Shown here: piece after piece, positions 6,712 to 14,794 of the stretch
Layout: every line of letters starts with the position of its first letter
Numbering within the stretch: the first letter of the stretch is position 1
Source of the DNA: a virus
Length of the DNA stretch: 40,343 nucleotides
Virus record (IMG/VR): IMGVR_UViG_3300050821_015859
Span: 1 to 40,343 of that record
Reading direction: 5' to 3' (one strand)
Notes under the pieces: model-generated
Told to the model about the DNA's origin: nothing
Databases searched by the model: none
Seen by the model: the letters and a program-made list of their open reading frames with translations, nothing else
Made by a program: the position numbers and the translations under genes

Positions 6712-9542
6712 TCGTAGTCCCACTCGTTGAATTTCGCCGACCTCTGCTCTGCCCCCTTCTTGTCGGCGCTGTGGACGAGCTCGAGCCGGGCGATCGCCTT
6801 GTGGGCGAGATTGATGCGCCAGCAGCGGATGAAGCCCCCGGCCGACCACGGGCTGCCCGCGCCCAGGTTCTTGTTGAAGGTCTTGTCGATGATGACCCCC
6901 TCCTTGGCCAGGCTCGCCTCCATGTCGCGGAAGATGACGTGGTTCTCGGTGCACCACTCCTGCATGTAGTGGCGCTCGATATAGAGCCGCTTCTCCTCCT
7001 GCTCGATCCGGACCCTGAGCGTGTCGCTCGTCGGCCGCAAAACCGGATCTTGATCCCAGGAGGTATCCTGGCTCATCACCAGCGTCTGCTTCCAGTGGCT
7101 GTTGATGAAGCGCTGCAGGATGTGCGGGAAGTTCGGCATGTTGTCGAGGATGCCCTCGCGGTTCGCTTGCGCCGCCTCGATGCCGAACTCGATGTAGCGC
7201 TGGACGTCGAACTCCAGCATGTTCCAGTGGTTCAGCAGGTCGCCGGCGACCCGGATCGCGGCCAGCAGCGCCGAATAGAACCGGTGCTCGGACCCCTTGG
7301 CGATCGCCAGCGAATACTTCTCCTCCCAAAGTTTGCATGCCTCGACGCAGTATTTGAACGGCTCGGGCTGCACGAGGCCGGCGACGAACATCCGCCCCGC
7401 CTGGCCACGGTTGGCATCGAACAGCTTCTCGAGCTTGGCGCCCGCCGCCTGGTCGTAATCGTTCGGCAGCGTCGAGCTGAACTCCAGCACGCGCGCGGCC
7501 TGGGCGTGCTCGCCCTCGGTCATGACCGCCTGGGAGAGGCTCTCGTTGGCCGCCGATATCACGATGGTCGACCAGCCGTGCTTCATCTTGATCAGCTGGC
7601 CGGTACGGTCGAGTCTATTTTTATCCCTGCCGTCGGTGAACGACAGAATGAAATCCTTGGTCACGCCCGGGTCGCGATTGCGTAGCTCATCGAAGATGAT
7701 GGGGATGTTCGACAGCACCGCGATCTCCTTATAGCGGGCGTTCATCGTGTCGATGCGGTTGACGTCGATGGCGAATTGCTCGCCCCAGACCGTCCAGGCG
7801 GCACGCAGGCCCATGCTCTTGCCGGTGCCGCTGGGACCGACCTGGTGGACGATGCAGCCGCCGTTGCGGCGGAGGAAGCGCATCAGCGGGGCGGCAAAGC
7901 TGCACAGCATGGCGAAGGCCTGGGCCTCGAAGCCGGGAGCGAACATGGCGTTGGCGGCCACGGCCCAATCCTTGTAGTGGCCGCGCGGCTTCATCATGGC
8001 GGCGCGCTGCTCGCCCTCGCTCGAGACGCCGACGATGACGGCGGGTCCCTCTGGGCTATAGAGCTCGTTGCCGACCAGGAAGCTGCCATCCTCCTTCCAG
8101 CCGAACTGGTCGAATTCGAGCTCCTGCTTGCGCGTGTCCTGAATCATGGCGATGGCGGCCTGGATGTATTTGAAATACAGGTTGTGGCAATGCACGGGGA
8201 TGTTGATGCCGACCTTGGCGAGCCGGTTTATCAGGGTGTTGCGGTCCCCGGCTATCTCGATGACCTCGGTCGACCAGCCGTCGTGCGGCAGGAAGTGCTG
8301 GATGGCCAGGACCCGGCCGCCGATGCTCTCGCCTTTGCGCAAGCCGATCACGATGGCGGGGTGGCGGTAGACGCACTCCTCCTTGACCGTGCCGTCCGCC
8401 TTCTTGACCGGGGTCGTCATCTGATTGCTCTTCCAGTAGAAGGGCAACGGCAACGGCGGCAGTCCATTGGAGTCCGCGGCTGGCGCCATGGTCATCTCGG
8501 TCTCGCGGCCGAGCTGGATCGGGCTGGTTATTCTGCCGCTGTGCGGACAGTCCTTGCAGCCGTCCGGGTTCAGTTCCATGAACCGGGCGCAGGTGGTGGG
8601 GCCATGCTCCTTGGCATGGGCGTATTTCTTGGCCGTCTCTTCCCGCGTGTAGTTGGGATGGCCGGTCGACCACTCGTGGGCCAGCCTGGGGCCGTCGTCG
8701 CAATGAGCAAGAACGCATTCGCCGGCGTACCACAGAGGCTCCGGGATGTTGCCCTTGGTGTCGCGCATGTGCGCCATTTGGGCGCATTCGCCCGATATCT
8801 TCTCGCCCGAGGTCGGCTGCTTCTGATGGACCGCTAGGGCTGCGTCGGTTAGAGAGTCGGTTCGTCGAGATGATGCCAGAGGTGGTTCAACCTCTGAAGA
8901 TCGTAGTCCAAGGCATCCACTAATCTGCTCGAGGGTGAAGAATCCAACGCTGCCCGCGCATGCCACAAGAGGTCTGTCAGTATATTTATGGTTTCGCGTT
9001 CCGACGGGTCTGAGGATGGCCGCGCTGTTCGCGGTAGGGGCCGGGTCCACTCTAAAGCCATAGCGTCTTGTTGCGCTTTTAAGAAGTTGGGCAACGGGGG
9101 TCCAGGCCTCGGGGGTGACGGGAGAGGACAGCGGCCAATAGACATGCATCCCGAGGCCTGATTCCACCACAAGCGGAAAGGGAAGCCCAGTTTGTTGGAT
9201 AAACTCGTGCAATGCGCGCCGTCCGGCAGTGATATCCCCGTATGGCTTTCGATATCCACAATCGATGTCGAGCCAGAAGCATCGGGTGTGATGGACATTC
9301 TCCTGCGTCCTATGGTCGTTGCCCTGGAAGGTCGAGGTGGCATGATAGGTATCGTGCTCCTTCGTCGATCCCCAGAGCACGATTTCTTCCGCTTCCTCGA
9401 ACGTGGCCACGAAGTGGTGGACCATGTTCGTATTGATGCGCACGACCACGCATTTCCAGCCCTCGATCGACCAGATCAGGCGCCATAAGTCACTCGGGCG
9501 GATAATCTCCGCGGATGGTGGAGACCCTTGCGACCCGGTCAT
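6708..9542 (-). CDS. Primase-helicase (archaeo-eukaryotic-type primase fused to a DUF927/SF3-like ATPase)
   Basis: 944 aa. N-terminal AEP-type primase: catalytic acids in FWLDIDCG (89-96), the SGLGMHVYW motif (128-136) and RPVGTRNHK (178-186). A linker with Cys/His (C276, C281, C318, C329, C332, ending CPHSGRITSP) may bind zinc. The C-terminal half resembles DUF927-type helicases: GWKEDGSFLVGNELY (481-495), Walker A GPSGTGKS (569-576), Walker B IPIIFDE (613-619). It would lay primers and unwind the phage origin. No DNA polymerase gene is present, so extension is presumably by host polymerase. The ATG at 9542 overlaps the upstream HTH gene by 53 bp and has only a weak AAGG just before it, but no other in-frame start retains the first conserved block. 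Confidence 0.88.
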   Translation of the reverse strand: MTGSQGSPPSAEIIRPSDLWRLIWSIEGWKCVVVRINTNMVHHFVATFEEAEEIVLWGSTKEHDTYHATSTFQGNDHRTQENVHHTRCFWLDIDCGYRKPYGDITAGRRALHEFIQQTGLPFPLVVESGLGMHVYWPLSSPVTPEAWTPVAQLLKSATRRYGFRVDPAPTANSAAILRPVGTRNHKYTDRPLVACAGSVGFFTLEQISGCLGLRSSEVEPPLASSRRTDSLTDAALAVHQKQPTSGEKISGECAQMAHMRDTKGNIPEPLWYAGECVLAHCDDGPRLAHEWSTGHPNYTREETAKKYAHAKEHGPTTCARFMELNPDGCKDCPHSGRITSPIQLGRETEMTMAPAADSNGLPPLPLPFYWKSNQMTTPVKKADGTVKEECVYRHPAIVIGLRKGESIGGRVLAIQHFLPHDGWSTEVIEIAGDRNTLINRLAKVGINIPVHCHNLYFKYIQAAIAMIQDTRKQELEFDQFGWKEDGSFLVGNELYSPEGPAVIVGVSSEGEQRAAMMKPRGHYKDWAVAANAMFAPGFEAQAFAMLCSFAAPLMRFLRRNGGCIVHQVGPSGTGKSMGLRAAWTVWGEQFAIDVNRIDTMNARYKEIAVLSNIPIIFDELRNRDPGVTKDFILSFTDGRDKNRLDRTGQLIKMKHGWSTIVISAANESLSQAVMTEGEHAQAARVLEFSSTLPNDYDQAAGAKLEKLFDANRGQAGRMFVAGLVQPEPFKYCVEACKLWEEKYSLAIAKGSEHRFYSALLAAIRVAGDLLNHWNMLEFDVQRYIEFGIEAAQANREGILDNMPNFPHILQRFINSHWKQTLVMSQDTSWDQDPVLRPTSDTLRVRIEQEEKRLYIERHYMQEWCTENHVIFRDMEASLAKEGVIIDKTFNKNLGAGSPWSAGGFIRCWRINLAHKAIARLELVHSADKKGAEQRSAKFNEWDYE

Positions 9543-9777
9543 CCTTACGCACGCCGAGCGGCAGCGGCAGGCGCCGGTGCGTCTTCAACTCCTTCTCGAG
9601 GTAGTCGAGGGCGCGATTGAGCGGGTCGATGGCATGCCAGGTCGGGCTGCGCCGCCCCCGTGTCCAGCTTCCAAGCGTGCTCTTGGGAACTCCACCCAGC
9701 CATGCGCACATTTCCTGTTCGGTCATGCCGGATCGTTTACGCAGATCTATGAGGCGATCGGAGAAGGTCGGGATCAT
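9490..9777 (-). CDS. HTH DNA-binding protein (XRE/Cro type)
   Basis: 95 aa. Residues about 6-60 form a helix-turn-helix of the Cro/C1 type: RLIDLRKRSGMTEQEMC, then recognition-helix region KSTLGSWTRGRRSP. ATG at 9777 overlaps the preceding stop as ATGA. The C-terminus is basic. Its place directly in front of, and overlapping, the primase-helicase suggests either control of replication genes or origin binding. The binding site cannot be assigned from sequence alone. Confidence 0.82.
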   Translation of the reverse strand: MIPTFSDRLIDLRKRSGMTEQEMCAWLGGVPKSTLGSWTRGRRSPTWHAIDPLNRALDYLEKELKTHRRLPLPLGVRKDDRVARVSTIRGDYPPE

Positions 9778-10982
9778 ACCTGCAACCCCATGGCTCGCGA
9801 AAGCGCGTCGTCCATCTCATCGGTGGCGGCCGGCAATTCGCCGGGGCCGGGCAACGGCGGCGCGCTCTTCGGCATGACCGGGGCATCGCTTACTGCTTGA
9901 CTGGGCGGCGGCGGGACATTGAATCCATCCTGTGGATATTTCCGCGGCCGGCCACGGCCGCGCTTCTCCTGGGCAAGCGCAGTACCGGTATGCTGAGGCA
10001 TGCCGGGCGGCGTCACCGTCGGCACCGGCTCCGGGCTCGCCGGCTTTGCCGGCATCGGCCCCGATATGACCACGGTCTTCTCCAAGGGTTGCGCGGGCCT
10101 CCGGAGAATGAAGTCCGGCTTGGCCGCTTCGGGCAGGTCGAGGCGCTGCGAAATCTTCACCTCGCCCTGCTTCTGCCCCGCGAAGACTTGTGGCGTTGGC
10201 TTAGGCAAGGCTGCCCCATTCTTGTGCGCCTCGATCGCCGCCGCAGCCATGGCCACGTCATCGGCGCCGACCGCAAGCCTAACTTCGTCGTGGCGCTGCA
10301 ATTCCTGGAACTCCGCCATCGCGTCGGCGTCGAGGAAACCGACCGCCTTCCAATCGAGCTTGGGGAAGGAGACCTGACGGTCGAAGCTGACGCGCCAGAT
10401 GATGCCGCCGATGCGGTAGCCGTGGCTGGTCACGGCCTTCATCGCGGCCTCGTAGCCCTTGAGCGAGGCACCGGGCAGGCCAAGGGCATAGATGCTGTTG
10501 CCCTCGTCCTTGTAGCGCACCACCGCGAGCTTCTTGACGTTGTTGCAGGCTTGCCGGGCCTTGCCTGTGGATGGATTGACGGCCGAGCCCCAGACATTGT
10601 GCGGGCAGGCGGCGCAGGTCACCGACTGCGGCAGCCTGGCTCGCTCGGAGGGTGCGGTGCCGTTGTCGGAGAAACACGCCGGGGCCGTGTCGGAATCGGG
10701 GTCCCAAGGCCTGTCGTAATAGATCTTGGAGATGCTCGCGTTGGCCCCGACGATGACGATGTCCATGGCCACCCCGTTGTTCTCGATCTCGGCCATGCCC
10801 TTGTCGTTAGTCACGAACGGGTCGCTCTCGACGCCGTCCTTGTCGACGAGGCGGAACCTGCTGCCGCGGTAGGAGATGCGCGCCGGGGCCATGGTGCCCA
10901 CCACGCCGGCCATCGCGGCGGCGTTGAGGGGGTCGTGGGCTTCGGCCCGCAGATGGGCGGGGACGGCATTCTGTTCGTTCAT
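9774..10982 (-). CDS. Candidate single-stranded DNA-binding protein with Cys knuckle and AT-hook-like tail
   Basis: 402 aa. The ATG at 10982 is supported by AAGGAG 8 bases upstream; a longer frame to 11210 overlaps the next gene and reads as noise. Residues 30-210 form a conserved-looking domain (ARISYRGSRFRLVD, MDIVIVGANASISKIYY) with four cysteines at 103, 123, 126 and 146 (SVTCAACPHNVWGS), a possible metal site. The C-terminal half is Pro-rich, contains the AT-hook-like RGRGRPRKYP (341-350) and ends in an acidic segment followed by hydrophobic residues, as SSB proteins often do. I recall similar proteins in phage replication blocks, but the SSB assignment is inference from domain shape, tail and neighbours (HTH and primase-helicase immediately downstream). 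Confidence 0.6.
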   Translation of the reverse strand: MNEQNAVPAHLRAEAHDPLNAAAMAGVVGTMAPARISYRGSRFRLVDKDGVESDPFVTNDKGMAEIENNGVAMDIVIVGANASISKIYYDRPWDPDSDTAPACFSDNGTAPSERARLPQSVTCAACPHNVWGSAVNPSTGKARQACNNVKKLAVVRYKDEGNSIYALGLPGASLKGYEAAMKAVTSHGYRIGGIIWRVSFDRQVSFPKLDWKAVGFLDADAMAEFQELQRHDEVRLAVGADDVAMAAAAIEAHKNGAALPKPTPQVFAGQKQGEVKISQRLDLPEAAKPDFILRRPAQPLEKTVVISGPMPAKPASPEPVPTVTPPGMPQHTGTALAQEKRGRGRPRKYPQDGFNVPPPPSQAVSDAPVMPKSAPPLPGPGELPAATDEMDDALSRAMGLQV

Positions 10983-11001
10983 GTCACAACTCCTTGCACT
11001 T

Positions 11002-11280
11002 TCACTTATGTTCAGTGGGTTTGGGCAATTGCTCGGCGATGCTCGCCAACTTGGTCTGCAGCCAGTTCGTGATTCGTACCTCGTCGTCGCCTTCCGGTGC
11101 CAGCGCGTTGGCCACCGACAGCAGCTGATCGACCAGCAGGCCATGCACCTCGGCGTAGATCTTCTCGTAGAGGTGCGGGTCGTGCTCCGAGGGCTTGCGA
11201 TGTCTGCCACCTGCCTTGTAGCGCGGGTCGCAGCGCGCCAGGGTGTAGAGCTTCGCCACGGTGTCGTTGATGTCCCTCAT
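11002..11280 (-). CDS. Hypothetical early protein, 92 aa
   Basis: The ATG at 11280 overlaps the upstream stop (ATGA), which decides the start. The N-terminal third is basic with a His/Lys-rich stretch (RYKAGGRHRKPSEHD). The rest is helical (LVDQLLSVANAL and WLQTKLASIAEQL). No recognised domain. It lies between the SSB-like protein and a 131-aa protein in the replication part of the early operon, so a replication accessory role is possible. Confidence 0.72.
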   Translation of the reverse strand: MRDINDTVAKLYTLARCDPRYKAGGRHRKPSEHDPHLYEKIYAEVHGLLVDQLLSVANALAPEGDDEVRITNWLQTKLASIAEQLPKPTEHK

Positions 11281-11672
11281 GGCCGGCGCACCCTGACGTG
11301 GATCACCGCCGAGGTCTCGATGCCGTCCGGCAGTGCCCCATGGTTCTGCTCCATGAAGGCCTTGGTCTCGGGTACGGATGCCGAGAGGTTGGCGAGCTCC
11401 CAGTGCCCGAGCTCGATGAAGGCGATGAACTTCTCGCGATCGACGATCTTGGTCGAGGTCACCGTAGCGGTGTAGGCCGTGCCGCGATCGGTCTTGATGC
11501 TGTTCGCCCCGGTGCGGGCCATCTCGGCGCCGAGCCAGGTGGCCAGGGTCTTCATGGCGTTGTCGTAGGGCTTCATCGCCGCGTTGGCCTCGGCCATCAT
11601 GGCCTCGCACTTGTCGCGCAAGGCGATGTATTTCTCGATCGCCGCAGCTGCGGTGATGCCGTTGCCGTTCAT
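11277..11672 (-). CDS. Hypothetical early protein, 131 aa
   Basis: ATG at 11672 with GAGGAG about 12 bases upstream. Residues 1-60 are strongly helical (AAAAIEKYIALRDKCEAMM, MKTLATWLGAEM). Residues 60-131 look beta-rich (DRGTAYTATVTSTKIV) and end in a short basic tail. I recall proteins of this shape in other phage replication regions, without known function. The 11-base leader ATTTGGTCCGC (plus-strand reading) around its start recurs before the gene starting at 18210. Confidence 0.75.
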   Translation of the reverse strand: MNGNGITAAAAIEKYIALRDKCEAMMAEANAAMKPYDNAMKTLATWLGAEMARTGANSIKTDRGTAYTATVTSTKIVDREKFIAFIELGHWELANLSASVPETKAFMEQNHGALPDGIETSAVIHVRVRRP

Positions 11673-11684
11673 TTGGTCCGCTCC

Positions 11685-11948
11685 TCAAAATTCCTTGTAG
11701 ACGAAGCATTTCACCTTGACGTAGTAGGCCTTGTCCGGGGTCGGGAAGAAGGCGATGAACCCCGGCCGGAAACTGTAGTAGGCGGGGCGAGCCGAAGGCG
11801 TTGGCCGTTTGCTCATATCTATGTCGGAGGCCATGAGCCTGTAGCTGCCCCACCCGTACCTGCGCCTGTTATTAAACAACAGCACGTCGACGATCGAATC
11901 GACACGGCCCTTCAACGCATACTCATGAACATTGGCCTTTAGCCGCAT
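11685..11948 (-). CDS. Hypothetical early protein, 87 aa
   Basis: ATG at 11948, with AAGGGCGG 5-12 bases upstream; it overlaps the 3' end of the helicase gene by 26 bp. The protein is aromatic and basic (RRRYGWGSYRL, ARPAYYSFRPGFIAFF), probably a small beta-fold. No recognised domain. Confidence 0.65.
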   Translation of the reverse strand: MRLKANVHEYALKGRVDSIVDVLLFNNRRRYGWGSYRLMASDIDMSKRPTPSARPAYYSFRPGFIAFFPTPDKAYYVKVKCFVYKEF

Positions 11949-13536
11949 CGGTCCGCCCTTCTTTCACTAGGTCCAGAATCACGCCTTGGAGGTTTTGCTT
12001 GGCGTCGAGGCGGGCGAAGATGGTCCGCTCGATCTGGGTTGCAACGAGTCGAACGATGAGCATGCCGCGACGCTGATTTGGACCTGAGATCCGCTGATTG
12101 GCCTGCACGTAATCCTCAACTCGATCTGTCGGTCCGTACCAGACGATCGTGTTAGCAGCTGACAGATCGAGTCCGTGAGCAACCGTCCCAGGGTCGGCGA
12201 CAATGATTCGGGGGTCGTCTCGATCCGTAAAGTCTCGGAAAATATTATTTCGTTCCTTGCCACTGACCGCCCCCGTCACCATCGCACAGCTGATTTTCGC
12301 TTTCACCAACTCACTATGTAGCAATTCGACTACGCTTGTCAAGGGGGCGAACACTAGGCATTTGCCCCCGGCTTCCTCGATCACTTCCTTCAAGGCCTCG
12401 AGCCGGGGGCTGGCGTCGACGCGGTGGGCCTTGTGGGCCTCGTCGTAGACCGCGCCGAGCAGGATCTGGATTAATTTAATCCTGAGTGCCGCCTCATTGA
12501 CGGCGGTGATCTGCGCCCCGCTCTCGAGTATGATCTGAAGATCACGCTCGAGATTGGCCAGCAGCACCTTCTGCTCCGCGGTCAAATCGACCTGCAACGG
12601 CGGGTCGTAGACCATATCGGGCAAATCCATGCACTCGGCGCGCTCGAATCTTATTGCCGGCTGCAAAAACCCGGCCACGACCGCAGCTGCCCCTTGGCGG
12701 GGCTTCCACAAAAATTTATTCAGCTGGTACATCGTGCGCGACCGGAAAGCCAAGAAATTTTCGGTCGCGGGAAATACCAGTCTTTTCTGGGCATGCGCGT
12801 CGGTCGGCGCATTCGGTGTCGGCGTCCCGGTCATTTGCCAGACGTAGGGTTTATTCACCAGCATCTGGCGCATTATTTTCCATCTCCGCGTACCAGAGTT
12901 CCGATATGCGGAGCTCTCGTCTATGATGACGAGGCCAAGACGCGGATCGTCGCGGAGTCGTTTGGCAACAGGACCAAGCTCCAGCCCTCTTCCGCTGTGA
13001 GCCGTGCCGATGGCAAGGCCGTCATAATTGATAATGTAGAGGTCCGCCTCTCGATCCAGACACCTAAGCCGTTCGTCGCGGTCACCGTAAACGACGACCC
13101 CGGACAAACGTCCGATGAAATTCGCAAAGATTTCACGGAGCCATACCCTTTCTAGTGTTGACAGCTTGGCCACGACGAGGGCGCGGTCGACGAGGCCCTG
13201 TTGCTTGAGGTAGTCGAACGCCCACAATGCGGCCAGCGTCTTGCCGGTGCGCATGTCCGAGAGATTGAAGCACCGCGGATGCAGCGTCATGAACGCGGCC
13301 ATGCGGATCTGGTGCGCCATCGGCTGCATGCCGGGATGAATCGGCCAGTCGTAGCCCGAGGTGATCGGCGAATAGGCGGGCAGGCCACAGCCCCTGGCCA
13401 TCTGCATCGAGGCCATGTCGTAGGGGATGGCGACCTCGTCCTCGTCCAGGCGCCAGGCCGCGGGGATGGCGGAGACCACGAGGCCAGCGTCAATCCCCTT
13501 GTAGACGATGGCATTGTGGCGGGTCGAAAAGTACAT
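11923..13536 (-). CDS. SNF2-type DNA helicase/translocase
   Basis: 537 aa from ATG 13536. The start is chosen because it overlaps the nuclease stop (TGATG) and because the 32-residue upstream extension is low-complexity. Superfamily 2 motifs appear in order: Q-like PMAHQIRMA (72-80), Walker A LSDMRTGKT (92-100), DESS box VIIDESSAYRN (203-213), motif III QMTGTPTPN (234-242), and C-terminal motifs GLDLSAANTIVW and QANQRISGPNQ (motif VI). This is the phage SNF2/DEAD-like helicase commonly encoded next to a VRR-NUC nuclease; it translocates along or remodels DNA during replication or recombination. The VRR-NUC gene lies directly upstream and the two are probably functional partners. Confidence 0.9.
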   Translation of the reverse strand: MYFSTRHNAIVYKGIDAGLVVSAIPAAWRLDEDEVAIPYDMASMQMARGCGLPAYSPITSGYDWPIHPGMQPMAHQIRMAAFMTLHPRCFNLSDMRTGKTLAALWAFDYLKQQGLVDRALVVAKLSTLERVWLREIFANFIGRLSGVVVYGDRDERLRCLDREADLYIINYDGLAIGTAHSGRGLELGPVAKRLRDDPRLGLVIIDESSAYRNSGTRRWKIMRQMLVNKPYVWQMTGTPTPNAPTDAHAQKRLVFPATENFLAFRSRTMYQLNKFLWKPRQGAAAVVAGFLQPAIRFERAECMDLPDMVYDPPLQVDLTAEQKVLLANLERDLQIILESGAQITAVNEAALRIKLIQILLGAVYDEAHKAHRVDASPRLEALKEVIEEAGGKCLVFAPLTSVVELLHSELVKAKISCAMVTGAVSGKERNNIFRDFTDRDDPRIIVADPGTVAHGLDLSAANTIVWYGPTDRVEDYVQANQRISGPNQRRGMLIVRLVATQIERTIFARLDAKQNLQGVILDLVKEGRTDAAKGQCS

Positions 13537-13826
13537 CACGCTTCCATGATCCGCACGACGTCGGCGAGCTCGCGCACCACCAGCGCCGCCCCGCCGGCGG
13601 CCTGGATCGCCTGCACCTCGCGGCTTTGCCACGGCTCGAGCGTGTCACGGCCGACCTTGACCTCCAAGGCGACGAACTGGCCATGGCGGCAGACGATGAA
13701 GTCCGGGATGCCGGCGCGGCCATAACCCATATTCATCGGCCGGAAAAACCAGACCCCCGGCGCCTGCTCCTTCAGGTATTTGCTGATGAGGGCGCACAGC
13801 GTGCCGTGGGAATGATAGCCGGTCAC
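13536..13826 (-). CDS. VRR-NUC domain nuclease
   Basis: 96 aa from the GTG at 13826, which overlaps the stop of a tiny upstream frame as GTGA. The open frame extends to 14078 but that part overlaps the KTSC gene and reads as noise. The conserved VRR-NUC core is complete: LISKYLKEQ, GRAGIPDFIVCRHG (catalytic D), FVALEVKVG (catalytic E and K) and the final ALVVRELADV. Family knowledge: VRR-NUC proteins are PD-(D/E)XK structure-specific nucleases, and phage versions pair with a SNF2 helicase as here. The exact N-terminus is less certain because no clear ribosome-binding site is visible. Confidence 0.85.
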   Translation of the reverse strand: MTGYHSHGTLCALISKYLKEQAPGVWFFRPMNMGYGRAGIPDFIVCRHGQFVALEVKVGRDTLEPWQSREVQAIQAAGGAALVVRELADVVRIMEA

Positions 13827-13879
13827 AGCGGCAAGGCTGCGATGAGGGCCGCGACGGCTTGGACGATCCAGGCAATCAC
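13823..13879 (-). CDS. Possible 18-aa hydrophobic peptide
   Basis: A frame from GTG 13879 to TGA 13823-13825 encodes an almost entirely hydrophobic peptide (IAWIVQAVAALIAALPL after the start). It fills the gap between the KTSC gene and the nuclease and overlaps the nuclease start as GTGA, the coupling style used throughout this operon. The ribosome-binding site is weak (CGGGA). It may be a real membrane peptide or only a coupling leader. Confidence 0.35.
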   Translation of the reverse strand: MIAWIVQAVAALIAALPL

Positions 13880-13899
13880 TGTCAGTTTCCCGTTGTTGG

Positions 13900-14106
13900 T
13901 TACTGCTTGCGCGCCACGCGCGAGCGAAACTGCGCATTGAAATGCCGGCCGACGGAGTCGGCAGACAGCAGGGCCTCGTGCTCCTCCGGGGAGACTCCCG
14001 AATAGACATAGGTGCTGCCGCTCTTGAAGCGCACCGCCATCTCCTTGGTCTGGGGGTCGTAGCCGACCGCGGCCACATTGCTCGATTCGACGGGCTGCAT
14101 CATCAT
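13900..14106 (-). CDS. KTSC-domain protein
   Basis: 68 aa. ATG 14106 overlaps the upstream stop (ATGA) and is preceded by GGAG; two more ATGs follow directly. The sequence has the KTSC pattern: VESSNVAAVGYD (6-17), MAVRFKSGSTYVYSGVS (23-39), and LLSADSVGRHFNAQFR (47-62). KTSC domains are small folds found alone in phages or fused to lysyl-tRNA synthetase-like and other proteins, probably binding nucleic acid; no activity is established. It is coupled to a zinc-ribbon gene upstream. Confidence 0.88.
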   Translation of the reverse strand: MMMQPVESSNVAAVGYDPQTKEMAVRFKSGSTYVYSGVSPEEHEALLSADSVGRHFNAQFRSRVARKQ

Positions 14107-14408
14107 CGTTTCCACTCCATGTAAGTGTTGCCCTTGTGCTGCCAGATGGCCAGGACGGGGTCGGCTGGGCAGTGCTCGCAACTGAACTGGATGGTGAGAC
14201 CGTCGCGCCGGTTGCTCGGGTTACCGGCCCCGCCGATGCCGACCGTGGTCATGCACTCACCGACAATGCTGTGCATCTGCTGGCCATCTTCGATCGGGCG
14301 CTGCCAGACATCGACCTGGTCCTGGTGCAGATTGTTGCCCCCGCATGCCGGGCAGAGCAGGACGTCGTCGCCCACAAAGGTATCGCTGTCGAACCTGACT
14401 CTGGTCAC
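14103..14408 (-). CDS. Zinc-ribbon protein, 101 aa
   Basis: Start GTG 14408, overlapping the previous stop as GTGA with GGAAGGAG upstream; the longer in-frame ATG at 14465 lies inside the HTH gene. Contains LLCPACGGNN (CPxCG) near the N-terminus and FSCEHCP near residue 80, so four Cys that can hold zinc, with a Gly-rich loop between (GIGGAGNP). Unknown role; similar ribbon proteins are common in phage early regions. Confidence 0.75.
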   Translation of the reverse strand: MTRVRFDSDTFVGDDVLLCPACGGNNLHQDQVDVWQRPIEDGQQMHSIVGECMTTVGIGGAGNPSNRRDGLTIQFSCEHCPADPVLAIWQHKGNTYMEWKR

Positions 14409-14794
14409 TTCAACTCCTTCCTGAGCTTGCCTTCGTACTCGGCCACAAGGTCCGCGATGTGGCACTCGTATATAAGGAAGTCTATGTAGTCCTGCGGCGG
14501 GTTCCAGTTAGCGGTGTACGGAATGCCCTCTTCTATGACTCGACGTGTCTCAGGCAGATCGAGAGTCAACTCCCCATGCAAATCCTCAATCTTGATTCGA
14601 TCCCCGCAGAGATTGAGAATCGCCCGAGTCAGCCACCCCCCTGGCGAGCGCAGCCCACGCTCGACGTGGTGTAGCGTGGTAGCGCTGCACTCCAGCAAGG
14701 TGGCCATCTCGGCTAGGGTCAGGCCATGGGCGCGCCGATACTTTCTGAGCGGACTCATCGGGCTGCGACTACGCGGAAGCCGACGCTTTTTCAT
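14405..14794 (-). CDS. HTH transcriptional regulator (Cro/C1 type)
   Basis: 129 aa from ATG 14794, coupled to the upstream gene by ATGA. After a basic N-terminus (KKRRLPRSRS) there is a clear HTH, residues about 14-70: LRKYRRAHGLTLAEMATLL, then CSATTLHHVERGLRSP. The C-terminal 60 residues are acidic and helical and could mediate dimerisation. One of three HTH proteins in the early block; it may control the leftward promoters or the switch to late expression. No cognate operator can be assigned. Confidence 0.82.
   Translation of the reverse strand: MKKRRLPRSRSPMSPLRKYRRAHGLTLAEMATLLECSATTLHHVERGLRSPGGWLTRAILNLCGDRIKIEDLHGELTLDLPETRRVIEEGIPYTANWNPPQDYIDFLIYECHIADLVAEYEGKLRKELK

Noticed and set aside
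7776-8837. 353-codon plus-strand open frame
   Set aside because: Shadow of the primase-helicase, which carries Walker and primase motifs on the minus strand.
9897-11072. 391-codon plus-strand open frame
   Set aside because: Antisense to the SSB-like gene and to the operon direction; His/Arg-rich shadow composition.
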